From Rhodospirillales bacterium (GTDB lineage: Bacteria > Pseudomonadota > Alphaproteobacteria > Rhodospirillales > JAPHRK01), in contig JAPHRK010000032.1 in NCBI GenBank assembly GCA_026196105.1, positions 1 to 58,793 on the forward strand: a stretch of 58,793 nt of DNA, in the 5' to 3' direction. Position 1 is the stretch's first letter; every line of letters begins with the position of its first letter. The notes under the pieces were generated by a model. The model did no database searches, was not told the origin of the DNA, and worked only from the letters and a program-made list of their open reading frames with translations. Positions 9,789 to 18,843 of this stretch are shown here, piece by piece. The translations under genes were made by a program, and so were the position numbers.

Positions 9789-11552
9789 TTACGTGACGCC
9801 TTCCTGTCTCATGATCATCTTTTGTTGGATGATTGAGAGGATGTTGTTCCAGGCCCAGTAAATAACCAAACCAGATGGGAAAGTACCAAGCAAGAAGGTA
9901 AAGACGAAAGGAAGCATCATCATAACCCTAGCTTGGATCGGATCAGCAGGCTGAGGGTTGAGTCTTTGCTGTAACCACATGGAAGCACCCATGATCAATG
10001 GCCAAACACCAATCATCAAGAAATCTGGTGGGGTCCAGGGGATCAAACCAAATAGGTTGAAAAGCGAGGTTGGATCAGGAGCGGAAAGATCTTGAATCCA
10101 GCCAAAGAACGGCGCATGGCGCATCTCAATGTTAACAAATAACACCTTATAGAGCGCAAAGAACACCGGAATTTGGATCAGCATGGGCAAACAACCTGCT
10201 GCAGGATTAACCTTTTCCTTCTTATAAAAGGCCATCATTTCCTGATTTAGTCGCGCTTTATCATCACCAAAGCGTTCCCTGAGCTGGATCATCTTAGGCT
10301 GCATTTTCTTCATACGAGCCATGGATTTGTAGGATTTATTGGCCAAGGGAAAGAGCAAAAGTTTGATGAAAACAGTCAGGACCAAAATCGCAACACCCAA
10401 GTTGCCGATATAACCATTAAGCCACAGCAACGCAACAAAGATAGGTTTCGTTAGGAAGTAGAGCCAGCCGAAATCAATGGCGAGATCAAAACGGTCAATT
10501 TTGAGGGTTTCCGTATAAGTATCAATCATCTTCATTTCTTTTGCACCAGCAAAGAAATGAGACGTGTTTATCCCTGTCGCTCCAGGCGCAATGGTTACAC
10601 CTTCACCGAGGTAGTCCACTTGATATTTATCAGCACGATTATCGAGAACATAGTTAAAACGAGAACTGTTTTTAGCTTGTTGATTAGGGATCAGCGCTGC
10701 CAACCAGTATTTATCTGTAATGCCGATCCAGCCACCGATACTTTCTTGCTTAATGGTTCCGGCGTCTTGAAGATCGTCATAATCAACTTCTTCTAGGGTT
10801 TGATTGAAAACCCCGAGCGGACCTTCGTGCAGGATAATAAATCCACTGGTCTCAGGCGTGCTGGTCCGTGACAACAGGCCGTAAGGGTAGAGCGCAACAG
10901 GCTTATCGGTTTTATTGACCACGCTTTGGTCAACGGTAAACATATATTTGTCATCGATGGCAAAGGTACGGGTGAAGATCAGGCCTTCACCATTATCCCA
11001 TGTCATAACCAAAGGCTTTTCAGGGGTTAAGACTTCGCTGGTCGCCTTCCAAAGGGTTTCCCCGGTAGGCACTTTGATCCCTGCAGCACCAGACCAACCA
11101 AATTGAGCAAAATAAGGGTTCGGTCCACCGATAGGAGAGAAGATAGCAATCTCATTGCTTTCTGGGTCCAGGGTTTCGCGATAGTCCGCAAAAGTCACAT
11201 CATCAATGCGCGCACCTTTAAGGGCAATAGAACCATGGATACGCGGAGATTGAATTTTAACCCGATCAACGCTTTTAAGAACCTCTTTCCGATTCTTTTC
11301 AATTTCAATCGCCTTTTCAGCCTGGGAAACAATGCCAGGAACTGTGGGAGCTGTGCTACTTTGGGGCGCTCCAGCGACAGATGGTTGAGGGGCGCCGCTT
11401 TGAGAAGGCGGGGTAACAGCTTGACCATCTTGCTGCACAGTTTCTTGTGGTGGGGGCGGAGGAGGCATAATGCCGCCAACGAGAAATTCCCAACCAAAGA
11501 GGATAACGACAGCCAAAACGATGGCTAAGATGACATTCTTTTGTTCTTCCAT
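9789..11552 (-). CDS. yidC: Membrane protein insertase YidC
   Basis: YidC inserts and folds inner-membrane proteins, alone or with SecYEG. The 587 residues show the Gram-negative plan: an N-terminal membrane helix (about 6-24), a low-complexity Pro/Gln/Ser linker (30-75), a large periplasmic domain (80-360), and a C-terminal insertase core with four or five membrane segments from about 365 onward. The conserved LFPLANKSYKSMARMKKMQP cytoplasmic loop precedes GCLPMLIQIPVFFALYKVLF. It lies nine bases after yidD and one base before engB. Confidence 0.96.
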   Translation of the reverse strand: MEEQKNVILAIVLAVVILFGWEFLVGGIMPPPPPPQETVQQDGQAVTPPSQSGAPQPSVAGAPQSSTAPTVPGIVSQAEKAIEIEKNRKEVLKSVDRVKIQSPRIHGSIALKGARIDDVTFADYRETLDPESNEIAIFSPIGGPNPYFAQFGWSGAAGIKVPTGETLWKATSEVLTPEKPLVMTWDNGEGLIFTRTFAIDDKYMFTVDQSVVNKTDKPVALYPYGLLSRTSTPETSGFIILHEGPLGVFNQTLEEVDYDDLQDAGTIKQESIGGWIGITDKYWLAALIPNQQAKNSSRFNYVLDNRADKYQVDYLGEGVTIAPGATGINTSHFFAGAKEMKMIDTYTETLKIDRFDLAIDFGWLYFLTKPIFVALLWLNGYIGNLGVAILVLTVFIKLLLFPLANKSYKSMARMKKMQPKMIQLRERFGDDKARLNQEMMAFYKKEKVNPAAGCLPMLIQIPVFFALYKVLFVNIEMRHAPFFGWIQDLSAPDPTSLFNLFGLIPWTPPDFLMIGVWPLIMGASMWLQQRLNPQPADPIQARVMMMLPFVFTFLLGTFPSGLVIYWAWNNILSIIQQKMIMRQEGVT

Positions 11553-11561
11553 GAATAACGC

Positions 11562-11861
11562 CTAATGGCCCCCGCAACACTTAGCCGGAACGGTTTCCAG
11601 CTCTTGGGTGTTTTGTTTGGATTCTGTATTTGAAGGATGAAGCTCAGGTACGGGATCGTACCCAGAACCACCCCAAGGGTGGCACCGCCCAATTCTTTTC
11701 AACGCCAACCAGCCGCCTTTTAAAGCGCCGTGACCCTGTAAAGCTTGCATCGCATAAGATGAGCAGGTGGGATGGTATCGACAACTGGCAGGGAAAATCG
11801 GCGATATCACAAGCTGATATCCCCTAACAAGAAGCTGAAGCGCGGTAGAAACCACTTTCAT
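11562..11861 (-). CDS. yidD: Membrane protein insertion efficiency factor YidD
   Basis: This 99-residue YidD protein has the family core: an amphipathic N-terminal helix, then [19 protein letters not shown] with its conserved cysteines, and [24 protein letters not shown]. It acts at the inner face of the membrane to help YidC-dependent insertion. The start overlaps the end of rnpA by four bases (ATGA), implying coupled translation. The C-terminal tail (about residues 75-99) is variable in the family and here ends in a CCGGH cluster. Confidence 0.94.
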   Translation of the reverse strand: MKVVSTALQLLVRGYQLVISPIFPASCRYHPTCSSYAMQALQGHGALKGGWLALKRIGRCHPWGGSGYDPVPELHPSNTESKQNTQELETVPAKCCGGH

Positions 11862-12337
11862 CGCTTTTCATTTCCCCTATTCTGACTGGTTCCGGCTTTT
11901 TTCTTAGCCGCACCTTGTCTGTTTTTCCCTCCAACCCGTTGCAGTGCCTGCGTTAGGTCTTCCTTCAGCGCATCGAAGGGACGCTCAATGGTTTGGCGAC
12001 GGCCGATAATGACATAGTCACGTCCGGCTTTGCCGTAACTGGGTAGAACCTGTTCCACTACCGCTCGCAAACGTCGCCGCGCCCGATTGCGAGCAACCGC
12101 GTTGCCTACTTTCTTACTGACCGTAAAGCCGATGCGGAAAGGCAGTTCCCCGTCGATGATATTTTGATCAGGGACATCCCCTTGCAAAGTTTTATCTTCG
12201 GGATTTTTCGTCTCTGGTTGAACCCGTATCCGCTCTTGCAGAATCAACCCGGGTGTCACCCATTTTCGGCGTGTCGCGGCCACCTTAAGAAACTCGGGCC
12301 GTTTTTTTAAATGTGGGATCGCCGAAACCATCGCCAC
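11858..12337 (-). CDS. rnpA: Ribonuclease P protein component
   Basis: RnpA binds RNase P RNA and aids 5' processing of tRNA precursors. The RNA-binding signature [14 protein letters not shown] is present near residues 87-100, with [12 protein letters not shown] before it. At 159 residues it is longer than the usual roughly 120. Two extensions explain this: an acidic insertion of about 25 residues (around 38-62) between the first strands, and a basic Lys/Gln-rich tail. The start is a GTG at 12337 or an ATG two codons on. It lies 40 bases after rpmH and overlaps yidD. Confidence 0.93.
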   Translation of the reverse strand: MAMVSAIPHLKKRPEFLKVAATRRKWVTPGLILQERIRVQPETKNPEDKTLQGDVPDQNIIDGELPFRIGFTVSKKVGNAVARNRARRRLRAVVEQVLPSYGKAGRDYVIIGRRQTIERPFDALKEDLTQALQRVGGKNRQGAAKKKAGTSQNRGNEKR

Positions 12338-12377
12338 TATCTCTTGAGTTTAGTGGTTAAAAGAGTCTGCCCAGCAT

Positions 12378-12512
12378 TTAAGCGGACAGACGCTTTCTAC
12401 CTTTGGCACGACGTGCTGAAAGCACCCGACGGCCACCGACAGTCGCCATACGAGCACGGAAGCCATGCCGACGTTTGCGAACTAATTTACTTGGTTGATA
12501 CGTACGTTTCAC
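12378..12512 (-). CDS. rpmH: 50S ribosomal protein L34
   Basis: This 44-residue, very basic protein reads [20 protein letters not shown] and continues through [20 protein letters not shown] to a TAA stop, a full match to L34. The start codon is GTG at 12510-12512. It heads the conserved rpmH-rnpA-yidD-yidC-engB-argB run, so the 137-bp gap before it (12513-12649) should hold the promoter of the whole group. Confidence 0.97.
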   Translation of the reverse strand: MKRTYQPSKLVRKRRHGFRARMATVGGRRVLSARRAKGRKRLSA

Positions 12513-12649
12513 TTTTCGTCTCCGGATAAAACGATCTTTTTAGACAAGCCCCGGTGTATACGGATTTGATTCGGGGAAGTCAAAGGGTTTAGCAGGGTTT
12601 TATGAGGAATTCGAGTCTTACCCCTGATTCCGTAAATTTAACTGAAATT

Positions 12650-13300
12650 TCACTGTTTTTGGAGCAGCCCTTCGACATAAGGGAGAATTTTCTTAACGAT
12701 TATAGCGACACCTTCAGCCGTGGGGTGGATTCCATCAGCTTGGTTTAGTTCGGAGTCTGCCGCTACCCCCTCTAGGAAAAAGGGATAAAGAGAGATGTCG
12801 TTCTGTTGAGCTAGGTCTGAATAAATACTATTGAACTCGGTACTATACTCTTTACCCAAGTTCGGCGGCGCGAGCATACCTGTCAACAAAATGGGTATCC
12901 CGTCGTTTTTAATAATATTGATGATAGCATTAAGGTTTAAGCGAGTTTGGGCTGGGTCCAACCCTCGCAAGCCGTCATTGGCACCCAGTTCAATGATCAC
13001 CCCATCAGGCTTATCGGCCATGGCCCAGGTCAGGCGCGACAGGCCCCCTGCTGAGGTATCTCCAGAAACTCCCCCATTAATGATTCTCACATTGTGGCCT
13101 TTGTCTTTAAGGGCATTTTCTAGTTGGGTGGTGAATGAGTACTGTTTTTCAAGGCCATAACCCGCTGTCAAGCTATCTCCAAGGGCAAGAATCTTTATCT
13201 CACCTTCTGCAAATGCCGGAAATGTGAGGGCAAAGAACAAAACCATAGCGACGGTTGCGTTGACAAGTGCCCTCTCTAAACCATATGCCATAGAGGTCAT
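12650..13300 (-). CDS. tesA: Periplasmic GDSL-family arylesterase/acyl-CoA thioesterase I-like
   Basis: This is an SGNH/GDSL hydrolase of the TesA type: block I ILALGDSLTAGYG with the catalytic serine, block III GANDGLRG, and block V DGIHPT with the catalytic histidine. A signal peptide (hydrophobic VAMVLFFALTFPAFA) indicates periplasmic export. I place the start at ATG 13300, giving 216 residues; ATG 13324 with a GGAAG ribosome site is equally defensible. It is divergent from an ABC ATPase/permease pair, the same arrangement as tesA-ybbA-ybbP in E. coli, and the short spacer must carry both promoters. Confidence 0.88.
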   Translation of the reverse strand: MTSMAYGLERALVNATVAMVLFFALTFPAFAEGEIKILALGDSLTAGYGLEKQYSFTTQLENALKDKGHNVRIINGGVSGDTSAGGLSRLTWAMADKPDGVIIELGANDGLRGLDPAQTRLNLNAIINIIKNDGIPILLTGMLAPPNLGKEYSTEFNSIYSDLAQQNDISLYPFFLEGVAADSELNQADGIHPTAEGVAIIVKKILPYVEGLLQKQ

Positions 13301-13339
13301 TTGTTCTCTTATTCTTATTATCATAGGCACTTCCAATTC

Positions 13340-14017
13340 ATGACTCTCAACGATAACAGCGCCGTCGAGCTTAAAGACGTTCACCTTAAGCTGACAAGTG
13401 AGGCCGGTCAGGTCAATATTTTGCGGGGGTTAAACCTGGAAATAAATCGTGGCGAAACTGTGGGCATTGTTGGCCCATCTGGTTCTGGCAAAACCACCAT
13501 GCTCATGATTATCGCAGGGTTAGAGCGCCCAAGCCAAGGCGGTGTAGCCACTGCAGGGATTGCTTTAAATGATTTGGATGAAGACGGTTTAGCCTCCTTT
13601 CGTCGGGATCATGTAGGTATTGTTTTTCAAGACTTTCACCTAATTCCCACGATGACGGCTCTAGAGAACGTCGCTGTGCCCTTAGAGTTTGCAGGCGATA
13701 AGGGAGCTTTTGAAAAAGCCAAAGAACAACTTGAAGCCGTTGGCTTAGGCCATCGCCTCAGCCACTACCCAGGGCAACTTTCTGGCGGTGAGCAACAACG
13801 TGTCGCGTTGGCTCGGGCTTTTGTTACTGAACCCTCCCTGTTGCTCGCTGATGAGCCAACCGGAAATCTGGACGGTGAGACGGGCAAGGCAGTAATGGAA
13901 CTCCTGTTTGATCTTCAGGCACGCAAAAACACGACCTTAATGCTGATCACCCATGACCCAGCCTTAGCAGCCCGTTGCGGACGGGAAATACGCATTGAAG
14001 ACGGTAAAATTGTCTAA
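13340..14017 (+). CDS. ABC transporter ATP-binding protein, LolD/YbbA type
   Basis: This 225-residue ABC ATPase shows Walker [11 protein letters not shown]-loop [17 protein letters not shown], signature [15 protein letters not shown], Walker [13 protein letters not shown] and H-loop LITHD. The [11 protein letters not shown] segment and the size place it in the MacB/LolD/FtsE export group. I chose ATG 13340; a TTG at 13301 with AGAGG before it would extend it by 13 residues. The stop codon is directly followed by the permease ATG. Divergent pairing with a TesA-like gene marks it as the YbbA homologue. Confidence 0.92.
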   Translation: MTLNDNSAVELKDVHLKLTSEAGQVNILRGLNLEINRGETVGIVGPSGSGKTTMLMIIAGLERPSQGGVATAGIALNDLDEDGLASFRRDHVGIVFQDFHLIPTMTALENVAVPLEFAGDKGAFEKAKEQLEAVGLGHRLSHYPGQLSGGEQQRVALARAFVTEPSLLLADEPTGNLDGETGKAVMELLFDLQARKNTTLMLITHDPALAARCGREIRIEDGKIV

Positions 14018-16531
14018 ATGAAGCTTTCATGGACCATAGCTCAGCGTGAACTACGCACCGGACTTAAAGGATTTCGCATTTTCCTGGCCTGCCTGACCCT
14101 AGGCGTGGCAGCAATTGCCGCGATTGGCTCTATGAGCGATGCCATCGAAGGCGGGTTGCTTAGAGATGGCAAAAGCCTCCTTGGGGGAGATATTGATTTA
14201 CGTTTGATGCACAAAGGTGCCAGCGATGAGCAACTAACTTTCTTAAAAGAAAATACCGCTCAACTCTCCGCCACCAATGATATGCGCGCCATGGCCTATG
14301 CTGCCAGTGGCACCCGCCGCCTCGTCGAAATTAAAGCTGTCGATAAACTTTATCCCTTAGTTGGAGCCATGAAACTCGATCCGGCTCTGCCCCTGCACGA
14401 AACCTTGGCCTTAAAAGACGGGTTTCCTGGTGCCGTGGTAGATGCAAATCTTTTGCGGCGCTTAAAACTCAAACTTGGTGACAAGATTCGGGTAGGCGAG
14501 CAAGAGTTTCAAGTAAGAGCCTTTGTGAAAGGTGAACCAGACCGAGTCGCAAGCGTGATGAATTTTGGCCCCCGCATGATGGTCTCTGGCGAATTCCTTA
14601 AAGCAACCGGCTTGTTACAACCCGGAAGCCAAATTCATTATCACTATCGCCTGATGATGAAAGAGGGGGTGAACGCGGCAGATTTTGAAGAAACCCTCAA
14701 GCAAACCTTCCCTGATGCCGGATGGCGGATTCACAAAACTGACAAAGCTGCGCCAGGAATCCAACGTTTTGTCGATAGAATGACCCTCTTTCTCTCATTT
14801 GTTGGCCTAACTGCTCTTTTAGTCGGCGGAATTGGGGTCGGAAATGCCATTGATAGCTATTTAGATCGAAAAACAGCCACCATAGCGACCCTAAAGTGCC
14901 TTGGGGCCGATGCAAAGCTGATCTTTAAGGTCTATTTTCTACAAGTCATGGCTTTGGCTTCCATTGGGGTTACTTTGGGCTTAGCCCTTGGCGCGGCTCT
15001 AACTTTGCTCGGTGGCAAACTGCTTGAAGGGCAGCTCCCCGTTAAACCCGAGATCGCGCTTTACCCTGAACCGCTGATTATCGCCGGGTTGTTTGGTTTA
15101 ATGACGGCTCTGACTTTTGCCCTATGGCCATTGCTTCGTGCTAAACGGATTCCTGCTTCGCAACTCTTTAGGGACCGTATAGACCCTCAACATCATCGTT
15201 TTGATAAAGGTTCTGCCCTGATTATGGCGCTAGCGATCGCTGCCTTGTCATTGATGGCAGTTTTTACCGCCAACGATCGGTACTTTGCTTATTGGTTTGT
15301 CGGAGGGACTGCAACGGCTCTCTTATTATTAAGGGGCGGCGCCTCTTTGCTCATTCGGTCTGCTAAGAAAACTTCCTTCTTTAAACAAGCAGAGTGGCGC
15401 TTAGGCGTGGCAAACCTCCATCGCCCCGGTAATCGTACAGTAAGTGTTGTGCTCTCCTTGGGGTTAGGCCTAGCAGTCCTGGTTGCGGTAGCTTTGATTG
15501 ATGGCAATATTCGCCGCCAAGTAGATGAGCGCCTGCCCGAACAAGCTCCGGCTTTTTTCTTTATTGATATTCAACCTCATCAAACCGAAAAATTTGACTC
15601 ACTCGTGAACGGTATGGCTTCAAGTAAAGGCTATAAGCGGGTTGCGTCTTTGCGGGGTCGAATCGTCCAGATCAACGGTGTCCCTGTCGAGAAAGCGGTC
15701 ATAAACCCTGGCTCTGCCTGGGCTGTACGCGGGGATCGGGCCTTGACCTATTCCGCCCCCTTACCCGACGGGGCTAAAATTTCCAGCGGCGTTTGGTGGC
15801 CTGAAGATTATAAAGGGACCCCCAAAATTTCCTTGGATGACAACCTTGCTAAAGGCTTCGGGGTCGGCCTTGGTGATACTTTAACCGTCAATGTTTTAGG
15901 TAGAAACATAACAGCTGAAATTGCCTCGACCCGTATTATTGATTGGCGCTCACTGCGCTTTGATTTCGCTATTATTTTTGCCCCCGGCACTTTAGAAGGT
16001 GCGCCCCACAGCCATATTGCGGCTCTTGAAGCCCCCGAATCCAAAGAAGACGTTATTGAGAAAACCATTACCGACAGCTTTGCCAATGTCTCCGCTATTC
16101 GAGTTCGAGAAGCGCTTGGGGCGGTACGAGTAATGCTTGAAGGGGTTGGCGCCGCAGTTCAACTCTCCTCCTTAGTGACGCTAGTGGTTGGGGCTTTGGT
16201 TCTGGCCGGAGCCGTGGCTGCTGGACATTCCCGCCGAGTCTATGATGCGGTGGTCTTCAAGGTCTTAGGGGCGGGGCGGAAAAAAGTATTAAGGGCTTAC
16301 CTTATTGAATACGGTATCCTTGGCCTGACAACAGGTGTTCTCTCTGCAATCATAGGTACCGCGACCGCTTGGGCTGTAATGGTGTTTTTGATGGGAAGTG
16401 ACTGGGTTAACTTGCCTTTAGTAACCATCGTAACCGTGCTAGCCTGTATTACGGTTACCGTCGGGGGCGGATTAATTGGAACTTGGCGGGCCTTAGGGCA
16501 AAAAGCCGCCCCTCTCCTTCGCAACGAATAA
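14018..16531 (+). CDS. FtsX-like ABC transporter permease (YbbP type)
   Basis: This 837-residue inner-membrane permease has a first membrane helix at about 20-40, a large extracytoplasmic domain, and two sets of FtsX-type membrane segments (around 255-375 and 680-830). Further helices near 395-450 and 480-500 sit between them. This long two-FtsX-domain plan with a dedicated ATPase is that of YbbA-YbbP. Its ATG abuts the ATPase stop, so the two are co-translated. The substrate is unknown; related systems move lipids or lipoproteins rather than small solutes. Confidence 0.9.
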   Translation: MKLSWTIAQRELRTGLKGFRIFLACLTLGVAAIAAIGSMSDAIEGGLLRDGKSLLGGDIDLRLMHKGASDEQLTFLKENTAQLSATNDMRAMAYAASGTRRLVEIKAVDKLYPLVGAMKLDPALPLHETLALKDGFPGAVVDANLLRRLKLKLGDKIRVGEQEFQVRAFVKGEPDRVASVMNFGPRMMVSGEFLKATGLLQPGSQIHYHYRLMMKEGVNAADFEETLKQTFPDAGWRIHKTDKAAPGIQRFVDRMTLFLSFVGLTALLVGGIGVGNAIDSYLDRKTATIATLKCLGADAKLIFKVYFLQVMALASIGVTLGLALGAALTLLGGKLLEGQLPVKPEIALYPEPLIIAGLFGLMTALTFALWPLLRAKRIPASQLFRDRIDPQHHRFDKGSALIMALAIAALSLMAVFTANDRYFAYWFVGGTATALLLLRGGASLLIRSAKKTSFFKQAEWRLGVANLHRPGNRTVSVVLSLGLGLAVLVAVALIDGNIRRQVDERLPEQAPAFFFIDIQPHQTEKFDSLVNGMASSKGYKRVASLRGRIVQINGVPVEKAVINPGSAWAVRGDRALTYSAPLPDGAKISSGVWWPEDYKGTPKISLDDNLAKGFGVGLGDTLTVNVLGRNITAEIASTRIIDWRSLRFDFAIIFAPGTLEGAPHSHIAALEAPESKEDVIEKTITDSFANVSAIRVREALGAVRVMLEGVGAAVQLSSLVTLVVGALVLAGAVAAGHSRRVYDAVVFKVLGAGRKKVLRAYLIEYGILGLTTGVLSAIIGTATAWAVMVFLMGSDWVNLPLVTIVTVLACITVTVGGGLIGTWRALGQKAAPLLRNE

Positions 16532-16575
16532 CACAAGCTGCGCTTGGTTAATCTTTTAAATAGGATTGTCCGCCT

Positions 16576-17901
16576 TTGATTACTAAGGAACGCCTTGCCC
16601 GTATCAACCTAGTTGCTCTGCCTATGGTGGGGGGGATGATCTCGCAGAATCTACTGAATTTAGTAGATACAGCTATGGTTGGACAGTTGGGCTCAGCTTC
16701 CTTAGCGGCGGTAGGAATTGGCGGTTTTGCCTCTTATATGGCGATGTCGGTGATTATCGGGTTGGCCTCAGGGGTCCAGGCCATGGTTGCACGTCGAATT
16801 GGCGAAGAACGCCATAATGAAAGCGCCATCCCTTTGAACGGTGGGCTGTTCCTTGCTCTGATCATCGCTGTTCCTCTGAGCATTACTCTTTATATGTTCA
16901 CACCGGACCTCTTTCCCTTGCTCAATAGTGATGTCGCTGTTCAGGAAGAAGGGATTCCTTATTTTCAGGCCCGAATGATTGGTGTCCTGGCGATAGGAAT
17001 GAATTTTTCTTTTAGGGGATATTTCGCTGGCGTCAGCCAAGCTAAGCTATATTTGCGCACTATAATTATCATGCATTTAGCCAACGTCGTAATTAGTTAC
17101 GTGCTAATTTTTGGCAAGTTTGGCTTTCCAGCTTTAGGTGCTGAAGGGGCCGGGTTAGGGACATCTATTTCTGTCTATCTCGGCACCTTGATTTATTTCA
17201 TTGTTGCTTACCGCACAGGCCGCGAACGAGGGTTCTTCCATCGTATTCCCAGCCGGGAAACCATGGTCACTATGCTCCGCTTAGCTCTGCCTTCAGCCCT
17301 GCAGCAATTCATGTTTGCTGCTGGGCTCACAGCCATGCTGTGGATTATCGGCTTGGTTGGCACCAATGAAGTTGCCGCTTACCATGTCCTGATCACCTTC
17401 CTCTTGGTCGCCCTCCTCCCCGGCATGGGTTTAGGCCTTGCCGCCTTAACTCTCGTGGGGGAAGCATTAGGGCGCAAAGAACCAAATGATGCCATGGAGT
17501 GGGGATGGGATGTCACAAAAGTAGCCTCAATTTCCATGATGTTGATCGGGCTTCCAGGTTTATTTTTCCCAGACTTGCTGTTATCTGGCTTTATCCACGA
17601 CCCAGAAGTATTGGATATTGCCCGTATCCCCCTCCAAATTATGTGTGGCACCATTATCTTTGAAGCCGTTGGCGCTGTTCTAATGAATGCTTTACTCGGC
17701 GCAGGGGCAGCAAAACAGGTGATGATTGTCTCAATCGTCTCCCAATGGGTCTTTGTTCTTCCCATTGCTTATGTGGTTGGCCCTTACTTAGGGGGCGGTC
17801 TTTTCTGGATTTGGCTTGCCTCCGGGATACCAAGAAACCTACAAGCTATTGTCTTTGCCACCATGTGGGCTCGTGGAAAATGGGCCATGATTAAAATATA
17901 A
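16576..17901 (+). CDS. MATE family efflux transporter (NorM/DinF-like)
   Basis: This 441-residue protein has about twelve membrane segments in two homologous halves and the MATE opening LVALPMVGGMISQNLLNLVD followed by TAMVGQLG. MATE proteins export drugs and metabolites using Na+ or H+ gradients. The only sensible start is TTG 16576, because an in-frame stop lies 15 bases upstream. The stop codon falls inside the first copy of a 28-base direct repeat (17886-17944). It lies 44 bases after the FtsX permease, separated by a small CAAGC/GCTTG hairpin. Confidence 0.92.
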   Translation: MITKERLARINLVALPMVGGMISQNLLNLVDTAMVGQLGSASLAAVGIGGFASYMAMSVIIGLASGVQAMVARRIGEERHNESAIPLNGGLFLALIIAVPLSITLYMFTPDLFPLLNSDVAVQEEGIPYFQARMIGVLAIGMNFSFRGYFAGVSQAKLYLRTIIIMHLANVVISYVLIFGKFGFPALGAEGAGLGTSISVYLGTLIYFIVAYRTGRERGFFHRIPSRETMVTMLRLALPSALQQFMFAAGLTAMLWIIGLVGTNEVAAYHVLITFLLVALLPGMGLGLAALTLVGEALGRKEPNDAMEWGWDVTKVASISMMLIGLPGLFFPDLLLSGFIHDPEVLDIARIPLQIMCGTIIFEAVGAVLMNALLGAGAAKQVMIVSIVSQWVFVLPIAYVVGPYLGGGLFWIWLASGIPRNLQAIVFATMWARGKWAMIKI

Positions 17902-17944
17902 GGTTTTTCCTTAGTACATGATTATGGTATAAGGTTTTTCCTTA
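17886..17944 (+). repeat. Tandem 28-bp direct repeat at the end of the MATE gene
   Basis: Two near-identical 28-base units (17886-17913 and 17917-17944) are separated by three bases. They differ only around CATGATTAAAATATAAGG versus CATGATTATGGTATAAGG. Each contains AAGGTTTTTCCTT, a short hairpin. Copy one includes the last codons and TAA stop of the MATE gene; copy two is non-coding, so it looks like a duplication of the gene's tail. Confidence 0.8.
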
Positions 17945-17998
17945 ATATGGTATTTTTTCTGTTTTTATTGCGTGATGCGCAATTCATGCCATATTAAG
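17941..17998 (+). promoter_or_regulatory. Nested stem-loop in the leader of the Bax-inhibitor gene
   Basis: CTTAATATGG (17941-17950) is exactly repeated in inverted form at 17989-17998, and the outer stem extends to 13 pairs with one G-U. Inside it, after a T-rich strand, ATTGCG (17967-17972) pairs with CGCAAT (17978-17983) over a five-base loop. The structure ends 36 bases before the ATG of the next gene and could be a transcript leader element or a binding site. I know no matching RNA family. Confidence 0.55.
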
Positions 17999-18034
17999 CA
18001 GAGTAATTTTGTTAACAATGAAAGGGAAGCACAG

Positions 18035-18751
18035 ATGGCTTTCGGAAATGATCCGCGTTATATGGACACCGCCCAAGCAAATGCGGCGCAAATCGACGTC
18101 GGTCTCCGCCAGTATATGCTGCGGGTATACAACTACATGGCCTCCGGGATCGCCCTCACGGGTATCCTTGCTTATGCAGTCGCCCAGTCACCTGAGTTGA
18201 TGCAAACCATTAATAACACACCGCTTAAATGGGTGGTTATGTTGGCACCGCTTGGTTTTGTTATCTTCTTTAGTGCCCGTCTACACCACATTAAAGCCGG
18301 CACAGCTCAGGCCTTGTTCTGGGTTTTTGCCGGACTGATGGGTGTCTCTCTAGCTAATATTTTCTCTTTTTACACAGGGGAAAGTGTTGCCCGGGTCTTC
18401 TTCATCACAGCTGCCGCTTTTGCTGGTCTGAGTCTTTACGGTTACACCACCAAGAAAGACCTCTCTGGTTTTGGCACCTTCCTGATGATGGGCCTGATCG
18501 GTATCATTATCGCCTCATTGGTCAATATCTTCCTGGAAAGCTCTGCTTTGCAGTTTGTCATCTCCGTGATTGGCGTTCTGGTTTTTGCCGGGCTTACTGC
18601 TTACGATACCCAAAAGATCAAAGCGATCTATCGTGAAGCCGATAGTTATGAAGTTGGCGAAAAGAAATCCATTATGGGCGCTTTGACCCTTTACCTTGAT
18701 TTCATCAACATGTTCCTCATGATGCTGCATCTCTTCGGTAACCGCGAATAG
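18035..18751 (+). CDS. Bax inhibitor-1/YccA family membrane protein
   Basis: This 238-residue protein has seven membrane segments and the family tail GLTAYDTQKIKAIYREADSY followed by ALTLYLDFINMFLMMLHLFG. The aspartates of the BI-1 pH/calcium sensor are present. Bacterial members include YccA, which modulates the FtsH protease, and YetJ, a calcium-leak protein; which role applies here is not shown. I chose ATG 18035 because AGGGAAG stands six bases upstream. A strong intrinsic terminator follows at 18773. Confidence 0.92.
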   Translation: MAFGNDPRYMDTAQANAAQIDVGLRQYMLRVYNYMASGIALTGILAYAVAQSPELMQTINNTPLKWVVMLAPLGFVIFFSARLHHIKAGTAQALFWVFAGLMGVSLANIFSFYTGESVARVFFITAAAFAGLSLYGYTTKKDLSGFGTFLMMGLIGIIIASLVNIFLESSALQFVISVIGVLVFAGLTAYDTQKIKAIYREADSYEVGEKKSIMGALTLYLDFINMFLMMLHLFGNRE

Positions 18752-18772
18752 GAACTTCGTTCCTTATGAATT

Positions 18773-18812
18773 AAAAAGCCCCGGCTGAATTATTCCGCCG
18801 GGGCTTTTTTTT
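18773..18812 (+). terminator. Rho-independent terminator after the Bax-inhibitor gene
   Basis: AAAAAGCCCCGGC (18773-18785) and GCCGGGGCTTTTT (18797-18809) form a perfect 13-pair stem with an 11-base loop and a T tract. Because both sides are A/T-flanked it could also stop transcription of the convergent CoA-transferase operon. Confidence 0.95.
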
Positions 18813-18843
18813 GTGACTTTGTCATGTCTTTTCGGTACTGGTT

